Below are positions 1 through 8,197 of a stretch of DNA of 64,000 bases, in pieces; the first letter of the stretch is position 1, and each line of letters opens with the position of its first letter. The translations under genes were made by a program, and so were the position numbers. A model generated the notes under the pieces. It did no database searches. It had not been told where the DNA came from and saw only the letters and a program-made list of their open reading frames with translations. This DNA is from Listeria immobilis (GTDB lineage: Bacteria; Bacillota; Bacilli; Lactobacillales; Listeriaceae): the NCBI RefSeq assembly GCF_014322765.1, contig NZ_JAASTZ010000016.1, forward strand, positions 1 through 64,000. Reading direction: 5' to 3'.

Positions 1-290
1 CTGATCAAGGCTGGGCGTATCAAATGAAGACCTATGTACAAACATTAAAGGATAACCGTATCTTTCAAAGTATGTCTAGAAAAGGAACCTGTTTAGATAA
101 TTCTCCTATGGAGAATTTCTTCAGTATTCTAAAGCAAGAATTGTATTATGGAAAAGTTTATCGAAGTCAAAATGAGTTACGACAAGCCATTGAGAATTAT
201 ATTTATTATTACAATCATTATTGAATCAATGAAAAGCTTAACTGGAAAAGTCCGGTAGAGTTTCGACGTTTCAATCAAAAAACTGTATAA
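1..290 (+). pseudogene. IS3-family transposase OrfB, 3' fragment with in-frame stop
   Basis: The reading frame is open from the window edge and shows the C-terminal half of a DDE transposase: an Asp in the S/DQG motif near base 3 and the final catalytic Glu in the segment CLDNSPMENFF, followed by the usual K-E helix. After the conserved YYNHY motif a TGA (222-224) interrupts the frame. Reading through it restores the family C-terminus (INEKLNWKSPVEFRRFNQ) up to a TAA at 288-290. The stop most simply reflects a CGA-to-TGA change at an Arg usually found there. The truncation removes about 21 residues, so the copy is probably inactive or impaired. The N-terminal part and orfA are outside the window. 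Confidence 0.85.
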
Positions 291-344
291 AAATAGAGTG
301 GAAAAATCCACTCTATAAAAAGTCTAACTTTTTGGGGTCACTAC
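1..344 (+). mobile_element. Right end of an IS3-family (IS150-like) insertion sequence
   Basis: The window opens inside an IS element. It holds the 3' part of an OrfB-type transposase, a short hairpin after it (294-315, stem TAGAGTGGA with a 4-base loop), and a terminal sequence near 321-344 (GTCTAACTTTTTGGGGTCAC) of the kind that ends IS150-group elements. The left end lies outside the window. The exact boundary is uncertain by a few bases because the target duplication cannot be checked. The IS ends only about 25 bp from the stop codon of the next gene, so it inserted into the intergenic region. Confidence 0.8.
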
Positions 345-369
345 AAATTAGGAGGCTTTTTAGGTATTA

Positions 370-981
370 TTAATAAATAGGTAGTGCTGCCAATAATAAA
401 AATGCAAAAGTTAGATGAGAAAGATAAACCATGAGTAAGCTAGGACGATAGGAATACATCACATTCCAAGCGAGGGAAGCGACAAATATGCCGATAATAG
501 CAGCAAAATTCCCACTTGGGAGCATCATTACCATACATAATAATGCAGCAAATATATTAGCAAACCAAGGATTAAAATAGTTATTCAAGCGTTTTAAAAC
601 AAAACCACGCCAAAATATTTCTTCACCTGGAATAATAGCAACAACTAAAAGTAGCCAAATCACCCAGGAATCTGTTGCATATTTATGGAAAGCGGATGCC
701 ACAGAATTTTCTAAACTTCCTGGCATAATTTTAAGAAGAAACGCACCTATGTAAAAGACAATATAGAGAACTATTCCAGAAAAAATACCGGGTAATATTC
801 CTTTAGTAAAGGAATATTCTTTTTTTAAATCATCATTAAAAATCACAAAACTAAGTAAAAATAACATCCCAGCCCCATATAAATACCAAAAAACACGAGG
901 AAACTGATATGTTAATATAACAAGTAGGGCACATAGAATAAGTCCCAGTACAAGTTTATAATCAATCTTGATGCTCTTCAA
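370..981 (-). CDS. CPBP (CAAX/bacteriocin-processing type) intramembrane protease family protein
   Basis: This is an integral membrane protein with about six to seven hydrophobic segments. The motif GEEIFWRG (EExxxR) in the middle and a later Ser-His in a hydrophobic segment (LSHLTFAF) are the hallmarks of the CPBP/Abi family of membrane-embedded glutamic proteases. Family members process prenylated proteins in eukaryotes and act in bacteriocin immunity or regulated proteolysis in bacteria; the target here is unknown. A longer frame opens at a TTG at 1005 but has no ribosome binding site. The TTG at 981 is preceded by AAGAGGTG at suitable spacing and gives about 203 residues, so I prefer it. 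The gene is transcribed toward the IS element. Confidence 0.75.
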   Translation of the reverse strand: MKSIKIDYKLVLGLILCALLVILTYQFPRVFWYLYGAGMLFLLSFVIFNDDLKKEYSFTKGILPGIFSGIVLYIVFYIGAFLLKIMPGSLENSVASAFHKYATDSWVIWLLLVVAIIPGEEIFWRGFVLKRLNNYFNPWFANIFAALLCMVMMLPSGNFAAIIGIFVASLAWNVMYSYRPSLLMVYLSHLTFAFLLLAALPIY

Positions 982-1125
982 ATACTTTACACCTCTTCTT
1001 AACAAATACTTATCATACTACTTTAAAACAAAAGAAAACGTTTGGCAACAATTATACTAAAGATAAGATAAAAGTTGTAGAATTTCATAATTCCTTTATA
1101 ATGAAAAAATAGGAGTGGTTAACAG

Positions 1126-1917
1126 ATGCTAGAAAAAAACTACAAAATTTTACTATGGATTTATATTTTTTGGTTTTTAGGTAACGTATTACTTGTTTCC
1201 TTAAATATTGTTCCACCATATTTAACAACTATCCAATCGCTGTTTCTTGTTTTTACAGGTATTTTTGCGGCAGTTTTCTTTATTATGCAATATGGTAAGT
1301 GGCTCGGTTCGGCAATAACATTACTCATTTTTGTTGTAAGTACTTGTATTGAATGGATGCAGTTAAGTTATACAGATGAATATGTTGGTTCTACACTTGG
1401 AGGAAGTATTTACGGAATTCCAATCACAATGGGATTTATTTGGGTGGGAATGATTGCTGGGACCCATATTATAGCACGTGAAATTACCTTGAAAATTAAT
1501 ATTGACTGGATTCGTGGTGGTATTTATTCCTTTATAGCTGCAACGATGGTGATGATTTTTGAAGTTTTAATTGAGCCGATTACCATGCAATCAAAACAGC
1601 TTTATATTACACAAAATGGTTTTACGATTATGCAACTATCAGATTTTATTAATTGGTGGTTATTAGGGCTTATTTTACATTTAATGATTTACTTTATTTT
1701 AAGTTTAACGGATAGCTGGGAACGGCTCAAATACCCCGATTTAAAATCAGAAATTGTCATTGTCTACTGGATTATAATTGCTTTTTTCGTCTTTTTATCT
1801 TTCTATCTTGATTTATGGACATCAATTGCAATTATTATTGTTTCAAATATTATTTTTACAGTCTGTTATTTTTTTAGTTTGGAAAAAGAACCCAAAAAAA
1901 TAAAGAAATCTGAGTAA
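1126..1917 (+). CDS. Carotenoid biosynthesis (CruF/DUF422-like) integral membrane protein
   Basis: A 263-residue polytopic membrane protein with seven to eight hydrophobic segments. The pattern around residues 80-115 (CIEWMQLSYTDEYVGSTLGG..YGIPITMGFIW) and the LIEPITMQ segment near residue 150 resemble the DUF422/CruF family of carotenoid hydratase-like proteins. This identification is by eye and moderate. The context supports it: the gene is convergent with a CrtN-like carotenoid desaturase, their stop codons only a few bases apart. Start ATG follows AGGAG at about 10 bases. If the pair works together, the protein would modify a C30 or related terpenoid in the membrane, but no squalene/phytoene synthase gene is present in the window to supply substrate. 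Confidence 0.55.
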   Translation: MLEKNYKILLWIYIFWFLGNVLLVSLNIVPPYLTTIQSLFLVFTGIFAAVFFIMQYGKWLGSAITLLIFVVSTCIEWMQLSYTDEYVGSTLGGSIYGIPITMGFIWVGMIAGTHIIAREITLKINIDWIRGGIYSFIAATMVMIFEVLIEPITMQSKQLYITQNGFTIMQLSDFINWWLLGLILHLMIYFILSLTDSWERLKYPDLKSEIVIVYWIIIAFFVFLSFYLDLWTSIAIIIVSNIIFTVCYFFSLEKEPKKIKKSE

Positions 1918-1937
1918 TTAACTACTTGGATTTCTTT
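1902..1937. terminator. Bidirectional hairpin overlapping the stop codons of two convergent genes
   Basis: The inverted repeat AAAGAAATCTGAGTA (1902-1916) / TACTTGGATTTCTTT (1923-1937) has a 6-base loop and is followed by T-rich sequence on the + strand and preceded by A-rich sequence that supplies a U tract on the other strand. It contains the last codons and stop codon of both the CruF-like and CrtN-like genes, so a single structure inside coding sequence can end both transcripts. Confidence 0.7.
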
Positions 1938-3388
1938 TCTTTTTGTAAAAATTTCTTTGTTGCGATTTGCGCATTTTCGATTATATATGGAAGCGAACTA
2001 CCAGTCATTGCGCCAGCACTAATGACAAATAAATTTTTATAAGTAGGTATTTTTTTAGAGAAATGCAGAAAACCGTGTTGATTCCAAACATGTTGTAAGC
2101 CAAATACTGCACCATGTTTGATATGGTATTTTTCTTCCCAGTCAGCGGGTGTGATAATAAATTCTTCTTCAATAAAATCTTCTAAATCTGGAATATCCAG
2201 TCTCTCTTTTACAGTATCTAAAATCAATTGTCTAAAAGCCGGTGTTTCTTTTTCCCAATCGATTTGACTGGAATTATTTGGAACAGGAACCATGATTCGA
2301 ATACTAGAATGATTAATTGGCGCCATGGTGTTATCTGTCGCAGAAGGGTTTGTTAAATGGATGGCCAAATCTTTTGAGAGGACATTCTTTTGCATTATAT
2401 TGGTAGAAAATTCTCGGTAATTACTAGGAAAAATAATAGACTGATGTGAAAAGGGTAATTCTGTATTTAATCCCAAATAAAGCATGAAAGCAGAAGAGGA
2501 ATATTCCCTTTTTTCAACATGTTTATTTTTTTCATTTGTCAGCGAATACATAAAATCCAAATTTGTAAAATAATAATCTGCTTCAATTACTTGACCATTT
2601 GCCAATCTAGCGCCAGTAATCTCTTTGCCATTTATTTCAAATTCTGTTACTTCTGAGTTGAAATAGAACTTACCTTTATTTTCGGTAATTACTTGTTGCA
2701 TCGCTTCAACAATTTTATTTTGTCCACCAATAGGATGATAAGTTCCGTAGTAATATTCGGAAAAGGGGATAATACTGTAAGCTGCCGGAATATCCCATGG
2801 TGACATTCCTAAATAACGCATCTGAAGCGAAAATGCCAAACGAAGATGTTTACTATTAAAATATCTCGCTAAATCATCCATTAATGATCGGCCTAACGTT
2901 AAACTTGGAATTGCACGTATGGTGGTGGGGCGGAAAAAGTCAAATAATGAACTATAATTAAATTGATTGAGAGGTGTTATATACAGCATTTTTTTAGTAT
3001 TTTCTTTCATAAAACGATCAAAACCTTCTTCTTCACCTGGGAAGTAAGTTGCGATAACCGATTTAGTCGCTGCATAGTCACTGTATAGTGGAAAAGTAAT
3101 ATCTTTAAAATAAAGGGTGTGTATTGGATTAATTGGTAGTAAAGAAACATAATCTAGTATATCTCGTTTGCAATCCATAAAAAGAGAAGTAAGAACGTGC
3201 GGCATTGTCAGCGCGGACGGACCAATATCAAACGAATATTTTCCCATTTTATGTAAGGCAGTTCGACCACCTATTCGATCATTTTTTTCATAAATGCTCA
3301 CTTCATAATCTAACTGACTAAGGAGCATAGCAGCAGCTAGACTTCCAGGACCAGCACCAATAATCGCGATTTTTGTTTTACTTTCCAT
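1922..3388 (-). CDS. CrtN/CrtI-like FAD-dependent carotenoid desaturase
   Basis: A 488-residue flavoprotein of the phytoene/diapophytoene desaturase family. The N-terminus has the dinucleotide-binding signature IAIIGAGPGSLAAA, followed by the acidic residue of the second strand (YEKNDRIGGRT) that binds the FAD ribose. The C-terminus has SAGAMTGSSLPYIIENAQIA, the equivalent of the conserved FAD-contacting motif of CrtI/CrtN enzymes. Length is normal for the family (about 490-500). Such enzymes introduce or isomerise double bonds in C30/C40 polyenes at the membrane. Most Listeria are not visibly pigmented, so the true substrate is unclear; a related terpenoid or an amine oxidase-like role is possible. 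Start ATG at 3388. Confidence 0.8.
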   Translation of the reverse strand: MESKTKIAIIGAGPGSLAAAMLLSQLDYEVSIYEKNDRIGGRTALHKMGKYSFDIGPSALTMPHVLTSLFMDCKRDILDYVSLLPINPIHTLYFKDITFPLYSDYAATKSVIATYFPGEEEGFDRFMKENTKKMLYITPLNQFNYSSLFDFFRPTTIRAIPSLTLGRSLMDDLARYFNSKHLRLAFSLQMRYLGMSPWDIPAAYSIIPFSEYYYGTYHPIGGQNKIVEAMQQVITENKGKFYFNSEVTEFEINGKEITGARLANGQVIEADYYFTNLDFMYSLTNEKNKHVEKREYSSSAFMLYLGLNTELPFSHQSIIFPSNYREFSTNIMQKNVLSKDLAIHLTNPSATDNTMAPINHSSIRIMVPVPNNSSQIDWEKETPAFRQLILDTVKERLDIPDLEDFIEEEFIITPADWEEKYHIKHGAVFGLQHVWNQHGFLHFSKKIPTYKNLFVISAGAMTGSSLPYIIENAQIATKKFLQKEKKSK

Positions 3389-3428
3389 AAATAAGCCCTA
3401 CTTTCCCGATTTTCACACATATAAAAAA

Positions 3429-3473
3429 CGCAAAAACATAAAGCAAACGTACTTAAAATGCTTTATTTTTGCG
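3429..3473 (-). terminator. Intrinsic terminator of the YkvS-like gene
   Basis: Inverted repeat CGCAAAAACATAAAGCA / TGCTTTATTTTTGCG with one mismatch around a roughly 13-base loop. Read on the minus strand it ends in a run of T (CGTTTTTTAT), as expected for Rho-independent termination of the gene at 3496-3711. Confidence 0.65.
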
Positions 3474-3495
3474 CACTGAAAATGTAATTTGATTT

Positions 3496-3711
3496 TTATT
3501 CTTCGGTTTCTTCTTCATCCGTATCTTCTTCAACAGAATGAATAATTTGATAATTTTTGTGGTTCACAACGGTTTTTTCTTCAATGCCTAAATCTTTGAA
3601 ATTTTCCATATAAGTTAAGTCGACTATAACAGAGTTTTCGTTTAGTTTTTCAACGATTCCAGTTAAGCCATCCTTAAATTCAATAATGTCTCCAACGTGT
3701 GCTTTTGCCAT
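3496..3711 (-). CDS. YkvS/DUF2187 family small protein
   Basis: A 71-residue acidic protein starting MAKAHVGDIIEFKDG and ending in a strongly acidic tail (EEDTDEEETEE). The N-terminal part reads like a small beta-barrel (KOW/SH3-like): GDIIEFKDGLTGIVEKLNENSVIVDLT. It matches the YkvS/DUF2187 family, whose function is not known to me. A longer frame starts at 3744, but the ATG at 3711 is preceded by AAGGAG at good spacing and is the likely start. It lies between the crtN-like gene and ptsH, transcribed away from ptsH. Confidence 0.75.
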   Translation of the reverse strand: MAKAHVGDIIEFKDGLTGIVEKLNENSVIVDLTYMENFKDLGIEEKTVVNHKNYQIIHSVEEDTDEEETEE

Positions 3712-3964
3712 TATTATCACTCCTTCCAATTTCGGTGTTGCCACTATCTTGCTGAAAAAGAATGTATGCTTTTTGAACCTTCCTTAAATTTTGCACTAAA
3801 AAACGATGAAAATCAACTATAAGCCTTCCAAAAGTACTATTTTATTCTATAAAAGCGACGATTTCGTGACAATTGTTAAGAAAGTGGTTGCATTTTTATC
3901 TATAGAAAAAAGAGAAGGGAAGCACGCGCATGAAAAAACAATCTAAAAAATTTTAATCAAATAG

Positions 3965-3993
3965 TTGTAACAAAGGGTAAAACATGGTACTCT
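3965..3993 (+). promoter_or_regulatory. Candidate sigma-A promoter of ptsHI
   Basis: TTGTAA (3965-3970) and TACTCT (3988-3993) are separated by exactly 17 bases, about 85 bases before the ptsH start codon. The 368-base gap between the divergent small gene and ptsH otherwise shows no gene; an eight-codon ATG frame at 3930 after AGAAGGGA is probably chance. Confidence 0.45.
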
Positions 3994-4079
3994 TTTTAAT
4001 TGAGGGATAGTCTTTTTTGCTGAAAATTTTTTGGCTTAAAAGGTTACAACAAATTTCTTTACAAAGGAGAATGTAAATT

Positions 4080-4346
4080 ATGGAACAAGCAAGTTTTGTA
4101 GTAATCGATGAAACAGGAATTCACGCACGCCCAGCAACTCTATTGGTGCAGGCTGCAAGTAAATACAGCTCGGATGTTCAAATTGAATATACTGGCAAAA
4201 AAGTAAACCTTAAATCAATCATGGGTGTTATGTCCCTTGGTATTGGTAAAGGCGCTGACATCACTATTTACACTGAAGGTAGCGATGAAAAAGAAGCAAT
4301 TGAAGGACTAACTGAAGTTCTTAAGAAAGAAGGATTGGCTGAATAA
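4080..4346 (+). CDS. ptsH: Phosphocarrier protein HPr
   Basis: An 88-residue HPr. The phosphorylated His15 sits in TGIHARPAT and the regulatory Ser46 in [11 protein letters not shown], both in their standard places. HPr carries phosphate from Enzyme I to sugar-specific EIIA domains and, when phosphorylated on Ser46 by HPr kinase, acts with CcpA in carbon catabolite control of Firmicutes. Length and motifs are standard. RBS AAAGGAG lies 9 bases before the ATG. It overlaps ptsI by one base (TAATG), so the two are translationally coupled. It would serve the PTS permease encoded at 35762-37618 and the lone EIIA at 18105. Confidence 0.98.
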
Positions 4347-6064
4347 TGGCTAAAGAGTTGAAAGGTATCGCAGCATCTGATGGGATTGCCATTGCGAAAG
4401 CTTATCTGCTCGTTGAACCTGATCTTTCCTATGAAAAGGTAGAAGTTACGGATGTTGAAAGTGAAGTCAAACGTTTTGAAAGCGCGTTAGAAGTTTCTAG
4501 AACTGAACTTTCAATGATTCGTGAAAAAGCAGCTAAAGACTTAGGCGAAGATAAGGCTCAAATTTTTGATGCGCATCTTTTAGTTTTAAATGATCCTGAA
4601 TTAACAGGACCAATTGAAGAGAGCATCAAAACTACGAATACCAATGCAGAAACAGCTTTACAAGAAACAACAGACATGTTTATTGGCATGTTTGAATCTA
4701 TGGACAACGAATATATGCGTGAACGTGCAGCTGATATTAAAGATGTGCGCAAACGTGTTCTTTCACACTTACTTGGTGTAACTATTCCTAATCCAGCTTT
4801 AATTGATGAGGAAGTAGTTGTTGTAGCAGCAGATTTAACGCCTTCTGATACCGCGCAACTTAACCGTAATTTTGTTAAGGGTTTTGTAACGGATATTGGT
4901 GGACGTACTTCTCACTCGGCTATTATGGCACGCTCACTTGAAATTCCAGCTGTAGTTGGCACAAAAGAAGTTACTGCTAGTGTAGCAAAAAATGATATTG
5001 TTATTATTGATGGTTTGGAAGGTAATGTTATCATCCACCCAACAGAAGAACAAATCGCTCATTATAAAAAAATTAAAGCCGATTTTGCTTTACAACAAGC
5101 AGAATGGGATAAACTTAAAAATGAAAAAACCGTTTCTAAAGATGGTGTTCATGTGGAGCTTGCAGCAAACATTGGAACGCCAAATGATTTAGAAAGTGTA
5201 ATTTCTAATGGTGGGGAAGCAATTGGACTTTATCGTACAGAATTTTTGTATATGGGTCGTGAGAATTTCCCAACAGAAGAAGAGCAATTTGAAGCGTATA
5301 AAGCAGTGATTTCTGGAATGGACGGAAAATCTGTGGTTGTTCGTACTTTAGATATTGGTGGCGACAAAACGTTACCATACTTAGAACTTCCAGAAGAAAT
5401 GAATCCATTCTTAGGCTTCCGTGCTATTCGTCTTTGTTTTGCTAATGAAGAATTGTTCCGTACACAACTTCGCGCCTTGCTTCGTGCAAGCGTATACGGC
5501 AATTTAAAAATTATGTTCCCGATGATTGCAACAGTAAATGAATTCCGTCAAGCACGTGATATTTTACTAGATGAAAAAGCAAAACTAAAAGCTGCTGGGA
5601 CAGAAGTTTCTGATTCCATTGAACTTGGAATTATGATTGAAATTCCTGCTGCCGCTGTTCTTGCTGATCAATTTGCAAAAGAAGTTGATTTCTTCTCTAT
5701 CGGAACAAATGACTTAATTCAGTATACAATGGCTGCTGACCGTATGAACGAACGCGTTTCTTATCTTTACCAACCATACAATCCATCCATTCTTCGTTTA
5801 GTGAAAATGGTAATTGATGCTTCTCATAAAGAGGGTAAATGGACTGGTATGTGTGGAGAAATGGCTGGAGATCAAACGGCTGTACCAATTCTACTAGGTT
5901 TAGGCTTAGATGAGTTTTCTATGAGCGCATCCAGTGTCTTGAAATCTCGTTCGCTAATTAAACGTCTAGATCAAGCGGAAATGGTGAAATTAGCAGAAGA
6001 AGCATTAAACAAATCTACAGCAGAAGAAGTTGTAGAATTAGTTGAAAAATATACTGCAGAGTAA
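4346..6064 (+). CDS. ptsI: Phosphoenolpyruvate-protein phosphotransferase, PTS Enzyme I
   Basis: A 572-residue Enzyme I with the normal three-part architecture: N-terminal HPr-binding helices, phosphohistidine domain with the active His190 in [13 protein letters not shown], and a C-terminal PEP-binding TIM barrel with DIGGDK near residue 330, EIPAA near 440, GTNDLIQY near 460 and the catalytic Cys in TGMCGEMAG near residue 500. It transfers phosphate from PEP to HPr in the cytoplasm. It starts on the ATG that overlaps the ptsH stop codon. A strong terminator follows at 6077. Confidence 0.98.
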   Translation: MAKELKGIAASDGIAIAKAYLLVEPDLSYEKVEVTDVESEVKRFESALEVSRTELSMIREKAAKDLGEDKAQIFDAHLLVLNDPELTGPIEESIKTTNTNAETALQETTDMFIGMFESMDNEYMRERAADIKDVRKRVLSHLLGVTIPNPALIDEEVVVVAADLTPSDTAQLNRNFVKGFVTDIGGRTSHSAIMARSLEIPAVVGTKEVTASVAKNDIVIIDGLEGNVIIHPTEEQIAHYKKIKADFALQQAEWDKLKNEKTVSKDGVHVELAANIGTPNDLESVISNGGEAIGLYRTEFLYMGRENFPTEEEQFEAYKAVISGMDGKSVVVRTLDIGGDKTLPYLELPEEMNPFLGFRAIRLCFANEELFRTQLRALLRASVYGNLKIMFPMIATVNEFRQARDILLDEKAKLKAAGTEVSDSIELGIMIEIPAAAVLADQFAKEVDFFSIGTNDLIQYTMAADRMNERVSYLYQPYNPSILRLVKMVIDASHKEGKWTGMCGEMAGDQTAVPILLGLGLDEFSMSASSVLKSRSLIKRLDQAEMVKLAEEALNKSTAEEVVELVEKYTAE

Positions 6065-6076
6065 AATCTGACTATT

Positions 6077-6107
6077 GACCTGGACATTTAATTGTCTAGG
6101 TCTTTTT
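6077..6107 (+). terminator. Intrinsic terminator after ptsHI
   Basis: GACCTGGACA (6077-6086), loop TTTAAT, TGTCTAGGTC (6093-6102), then CTTTTT. Ten-base stem with one G-T pair. Confidence 0.9.
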
Positions 6108-6110
6108 GTG

Positions 6111-6139
6111 TTGTATTAAAGAAGTTCCCCAAGTATAAT
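6111..6139 (+). promoter_or_regulatory. Sigma-A promoter of the YdcF-like gene
   Basis: TTGTAT (6111-6116), 17-base spacer, perfect TATAAT (6134-6139). Transcription would begin near 6146, downstream of the first in-frame ATG at 6144. This argues that the protein starts at the GTG at 6174 instead. Confidence 0.75.
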
Positions 6140-6173
6140 TAAAATGGCAATGAGTAAAAAGGGGGCAACAAGA

Positions 6174-7208
6174 GTGGTTATCTATTTTTTAGCGGGATTT
6201 TTCTTACTTCTCTTTATTGTTTTATCTATTATTGATAGACGAAGAATCAGCAATGGGATTTTTTTAACAATTGCTTTATTTTTTATATTACTTTCAATTG
6301 TTTATGCCGTTTTCTCCAAAGGAAATGAATTAATTGTTATGATAATAGGGACTGTGTTACTTTTATTGCTACTTCTTACGCCATTTTTTGTCATTGGCTT
6401 GGCAACGATGTTAATTGTTAACGGACGATTAATGCTCCAACGTGAAGGGCGAAAATTAGCTAATATGTTACCATTATTTATTGGGTTAGGAATTATTTTG
6501 CTTATTATTATTTGGATTGGTAATATTTCACGGGCGAATAGCCCAGTCCTTGCAATTCTAATTGTATTTATTATGACAATTGTAGGTTATTTCTCGTTCT
6601 TATTTTTATCCTTTCTATTGTCGACTTTTATCTATCAATATAATTTTCCGAGGTATCACCAAGATTTTCTAATTGTGCTTGGAAGTGGCTTAATAGGCGG
6701 TGATAGAGTACCACCATTACTTGCAAGTAGACTTGATCGAGCAATTTTGTTTTATCAGAAACAATTTAACAAAAATGGAAAACGAGCTACTTTTATTGTT
6801 TCTGGTGGACAAGGTGCGAATGAGACTATTTCAGAAGCAGAGGCAATGAGAAGATATCTAATAAATAAAGGAATTGATGAGACCTTTATTATCATGGAAG
6901 ATAAGTCGGTTAATACATTTCAGAATATGCAATTTTCGAAAAAGAAGATGGATGCCATTATGTCTAGTTATTCTAGTCTATTTGCAACAAATAATTTTCA
7001 CTTATTTCGAGCAAGCTTGTATGCAAGAAAAGCTGGCTTACAAAGTCAAGGTATTGGCGCAAAAACCGCGCTTTATTATTTACCCAATGCACTTATAAGA
7101 GAGTTCATTGCGATTGTAGTTATGTATAAAAAAGTACACCTTGTATTTGTTGGATTAATTAGTGTTTGTTTTGCGGTTTTGTCAGTTATAGGAATTAGTT
7201 TTGGATAG
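6174..7208 (+). CDS. YdcF-like (DUF218) membrane protein
   Basis: About 344 residues. The N-terminal half contains five to six transmembrane segments (to about residue 170); the C-terminal part is a soluble DUF218/YdcF-type domain beginning DFLIVLGSGLIGGDRVPPLLASRLDRA and continuing with FIVSGGQG, EAEAMRRYLINKGI and a segment DKSVNTFQNM, all typical of this family (ElyC/SanA/YdcF), which in E. coli is linked to envelope and peptidoglycan metabolism. A frame opens at ATG 6144, but the promoter places the transcript start about there. The GTG at 6174 has a strong RBS (AAGGGGGC) 8 bases upstream, so it is the preferred start. It is followed closely by an oxidoreductase gene, probably cotranscribed. 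Confidence 0.85.
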   Translation: MVIYFLAGFFLLLFIVLSIIDRRRISNGIFLTIALFFILLSIVYAVFSKGNELIVMIIGTVLLLLLLLTPFFVIGLATMLIVNGRLMLQREGRKLANMLPLFIGLGIILLIIIWIGNISRANSPVLAILIVFIMTIVGYFSFLFLSFLLSTFIYQYNFPRYHQDFLIVLGSGLIGGDRVPPLLASRLDRAILFYQKQFNKNGKRATFIVSGGQGANETISEAEAMRRYLINKGIDETFIIMEDKSVNTFQNMQFSKKKMDAIMSSYSSLFATNNFHLFRASLYARKAGLQSQGIGAKTALYYLPNALIREFIAIVVMYKKVHLVFVGLISVCFAVLSVIGISFG

Positions 7209-7220
7209 GAGTTTTTGGAA

Positions 7221-8081
7221 ATGAAAAAAATTGGATTTGTTGGTATTGGTGTCATGGGAGAAAGTATGGCTTCTCACTTGCTTAAGGCGGGTTATGAGGT
7301 TTTTGTGTACACGCGCACTAAATCAAAGGCAGAAGCACTATTAGCTAATGGTGCGCACTGGGAAGAGGAACCAAGTCAGCTGGCGGCGAAAGTTGATGTG
7401 CTTATTTCGATGGTAGGCTATCCTAAAGATGTGGAGGAACTTTATTTAGGGGATAATGGGTTTTTAAATCATTTAAAAGCTGGCTCGATAGCTATTGATA
7501 TGACAACATCATCACCATCTTTAGCTCGAGAAATAGCAGAAAAAGGAAAAGAAAACGGTATTGGCGTTCTTGATGCTCCAGTTTCTGGTGGAGATATTGG
7601 TGCAAAAAACGGTACTTTAGCGATTATGGTTGGAGGAGAAGAAACGATATTCCAAGAAGTGAAGCCTATTTTTGACATTTTAGGCAGCAGTATTATATTA
7701 CAAGGAGCTGCTGGTTCTGGACAACATACAAAAATGGTTAACCAAATTGCGATTGCTTCCAATATGATTGGTGTGACCGAGGCCATTATTTATGCAGAGA
7801 CTGTTGGACTGGATCCAGCGCGAGTACTTACATCTATTTCAGGTGGCGCGGCAGGGAGTTGGTCACTAACCAATTTAATTCCTCGTGTATTAGTGGAAGA
7901 TTTCTCTCCTGGTTTCTTTATTAAACATTTTATTAAAGATATGGGAATAGCGATTTCAGAAGCAAAACAAATGGGACTTGAATTACCAGGTCTTATCTTA
8001 GCAGAAAAAATGTATCAAACGCTTGCTGATCGTGGCTTAAGTGAAGAAGGCACCCAAGCATTAATCAAATTCTATCGTTAA
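7221..8081 (+). CDS. 3-hydroxyisobutyrate dehydrogenase family oxidoreductase
   Basis: A 286-residue beta-hydroxyacid dehydrogenase. The N-terminal NAD(P)-binding signature is GFVGIGVMGESMASHL; the substrate signature DAPVSGGDIGAKNGTL is near residue 118, and the catalytic Lys lies in GSGQHTKMVNQIAIA near residue 170. The family oxidises 3-hydroxyisobutyrate, tartronate semialdehyde, 6-phosphogluconate-like or gamma-hydroxybutyrate substrates; which one applies cannot be told from sequence alone. An upstream TTG at 7215 is in frame, but the RBS TAGGAG is 9 bases before ATG 7221, so ATG is preferred. It lies 12 bases after the YdcF-like gene, probably in the same transcript. Confidence 0.88.
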   Translation: MKKIGFVGIGVMGESMASHLLKAGYEVFVYTRTKSKAEALLANGAHWEEEPSQLAAKVDVLISMVGYPKDVEELYLGDNGFLNHLKAGSIAIDMTTSSPSLAREIAEKGKENGIGVLDAPVSGGDIGAKNGTLAIMVGGEETIFQEVKPIFDILGSSIILQGAAGSGQHTKMVNQIAIASNMIGVTEAIIYAETVGLDPARVLTSISGGAAGSWSLTNLIPRVLVEDFSPGFFIKHFIKDMGIAISEAKQMGLELPGLILAEKMYQTLADRGLSEEGTQALIKFYR

Positions 8082-8105
8082 AGCGAGACTAGGTATCATC
8101 AGAAA

Positions 8106-8163
8106 AGCAGAAATCGTATCTAAAGCCATTTTAAAATGAGCTATAGAAGATTTCTACTTTTTG
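8106..8163. terminator. Probable terminator between convergent genes
   Basis: AGCAGAAATC (8106-8115) pairs with GATTTCTACT (8149-8158) with one mismatch around an AT-rich 33-base interior, followed by TTTTTG. It lies between the convergent oxidoreductase gene and patA. Confidence 0.55.
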
Positions 8164-8197
8164 TTTTAAGAATAATTTAACCAAAGTAATGGATTTA

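Noticed and set aside
3930-3956. Eight-codon ATG frame before ptsH with a plausible RBS
   Set aside because: It is upstream of the likely ptsH promoter, very short and Lys-rich by composition of AT-rich DNA; no reason to think it is translated.
5205-5502. Open frames of 67-90 codons opposite ptsI
   Set aside because: They are antisense shadows of a highly conserved gene without RBS or family resemblance; the same holds for similar antisense frames in pdhC, moaA, rnjA and others.
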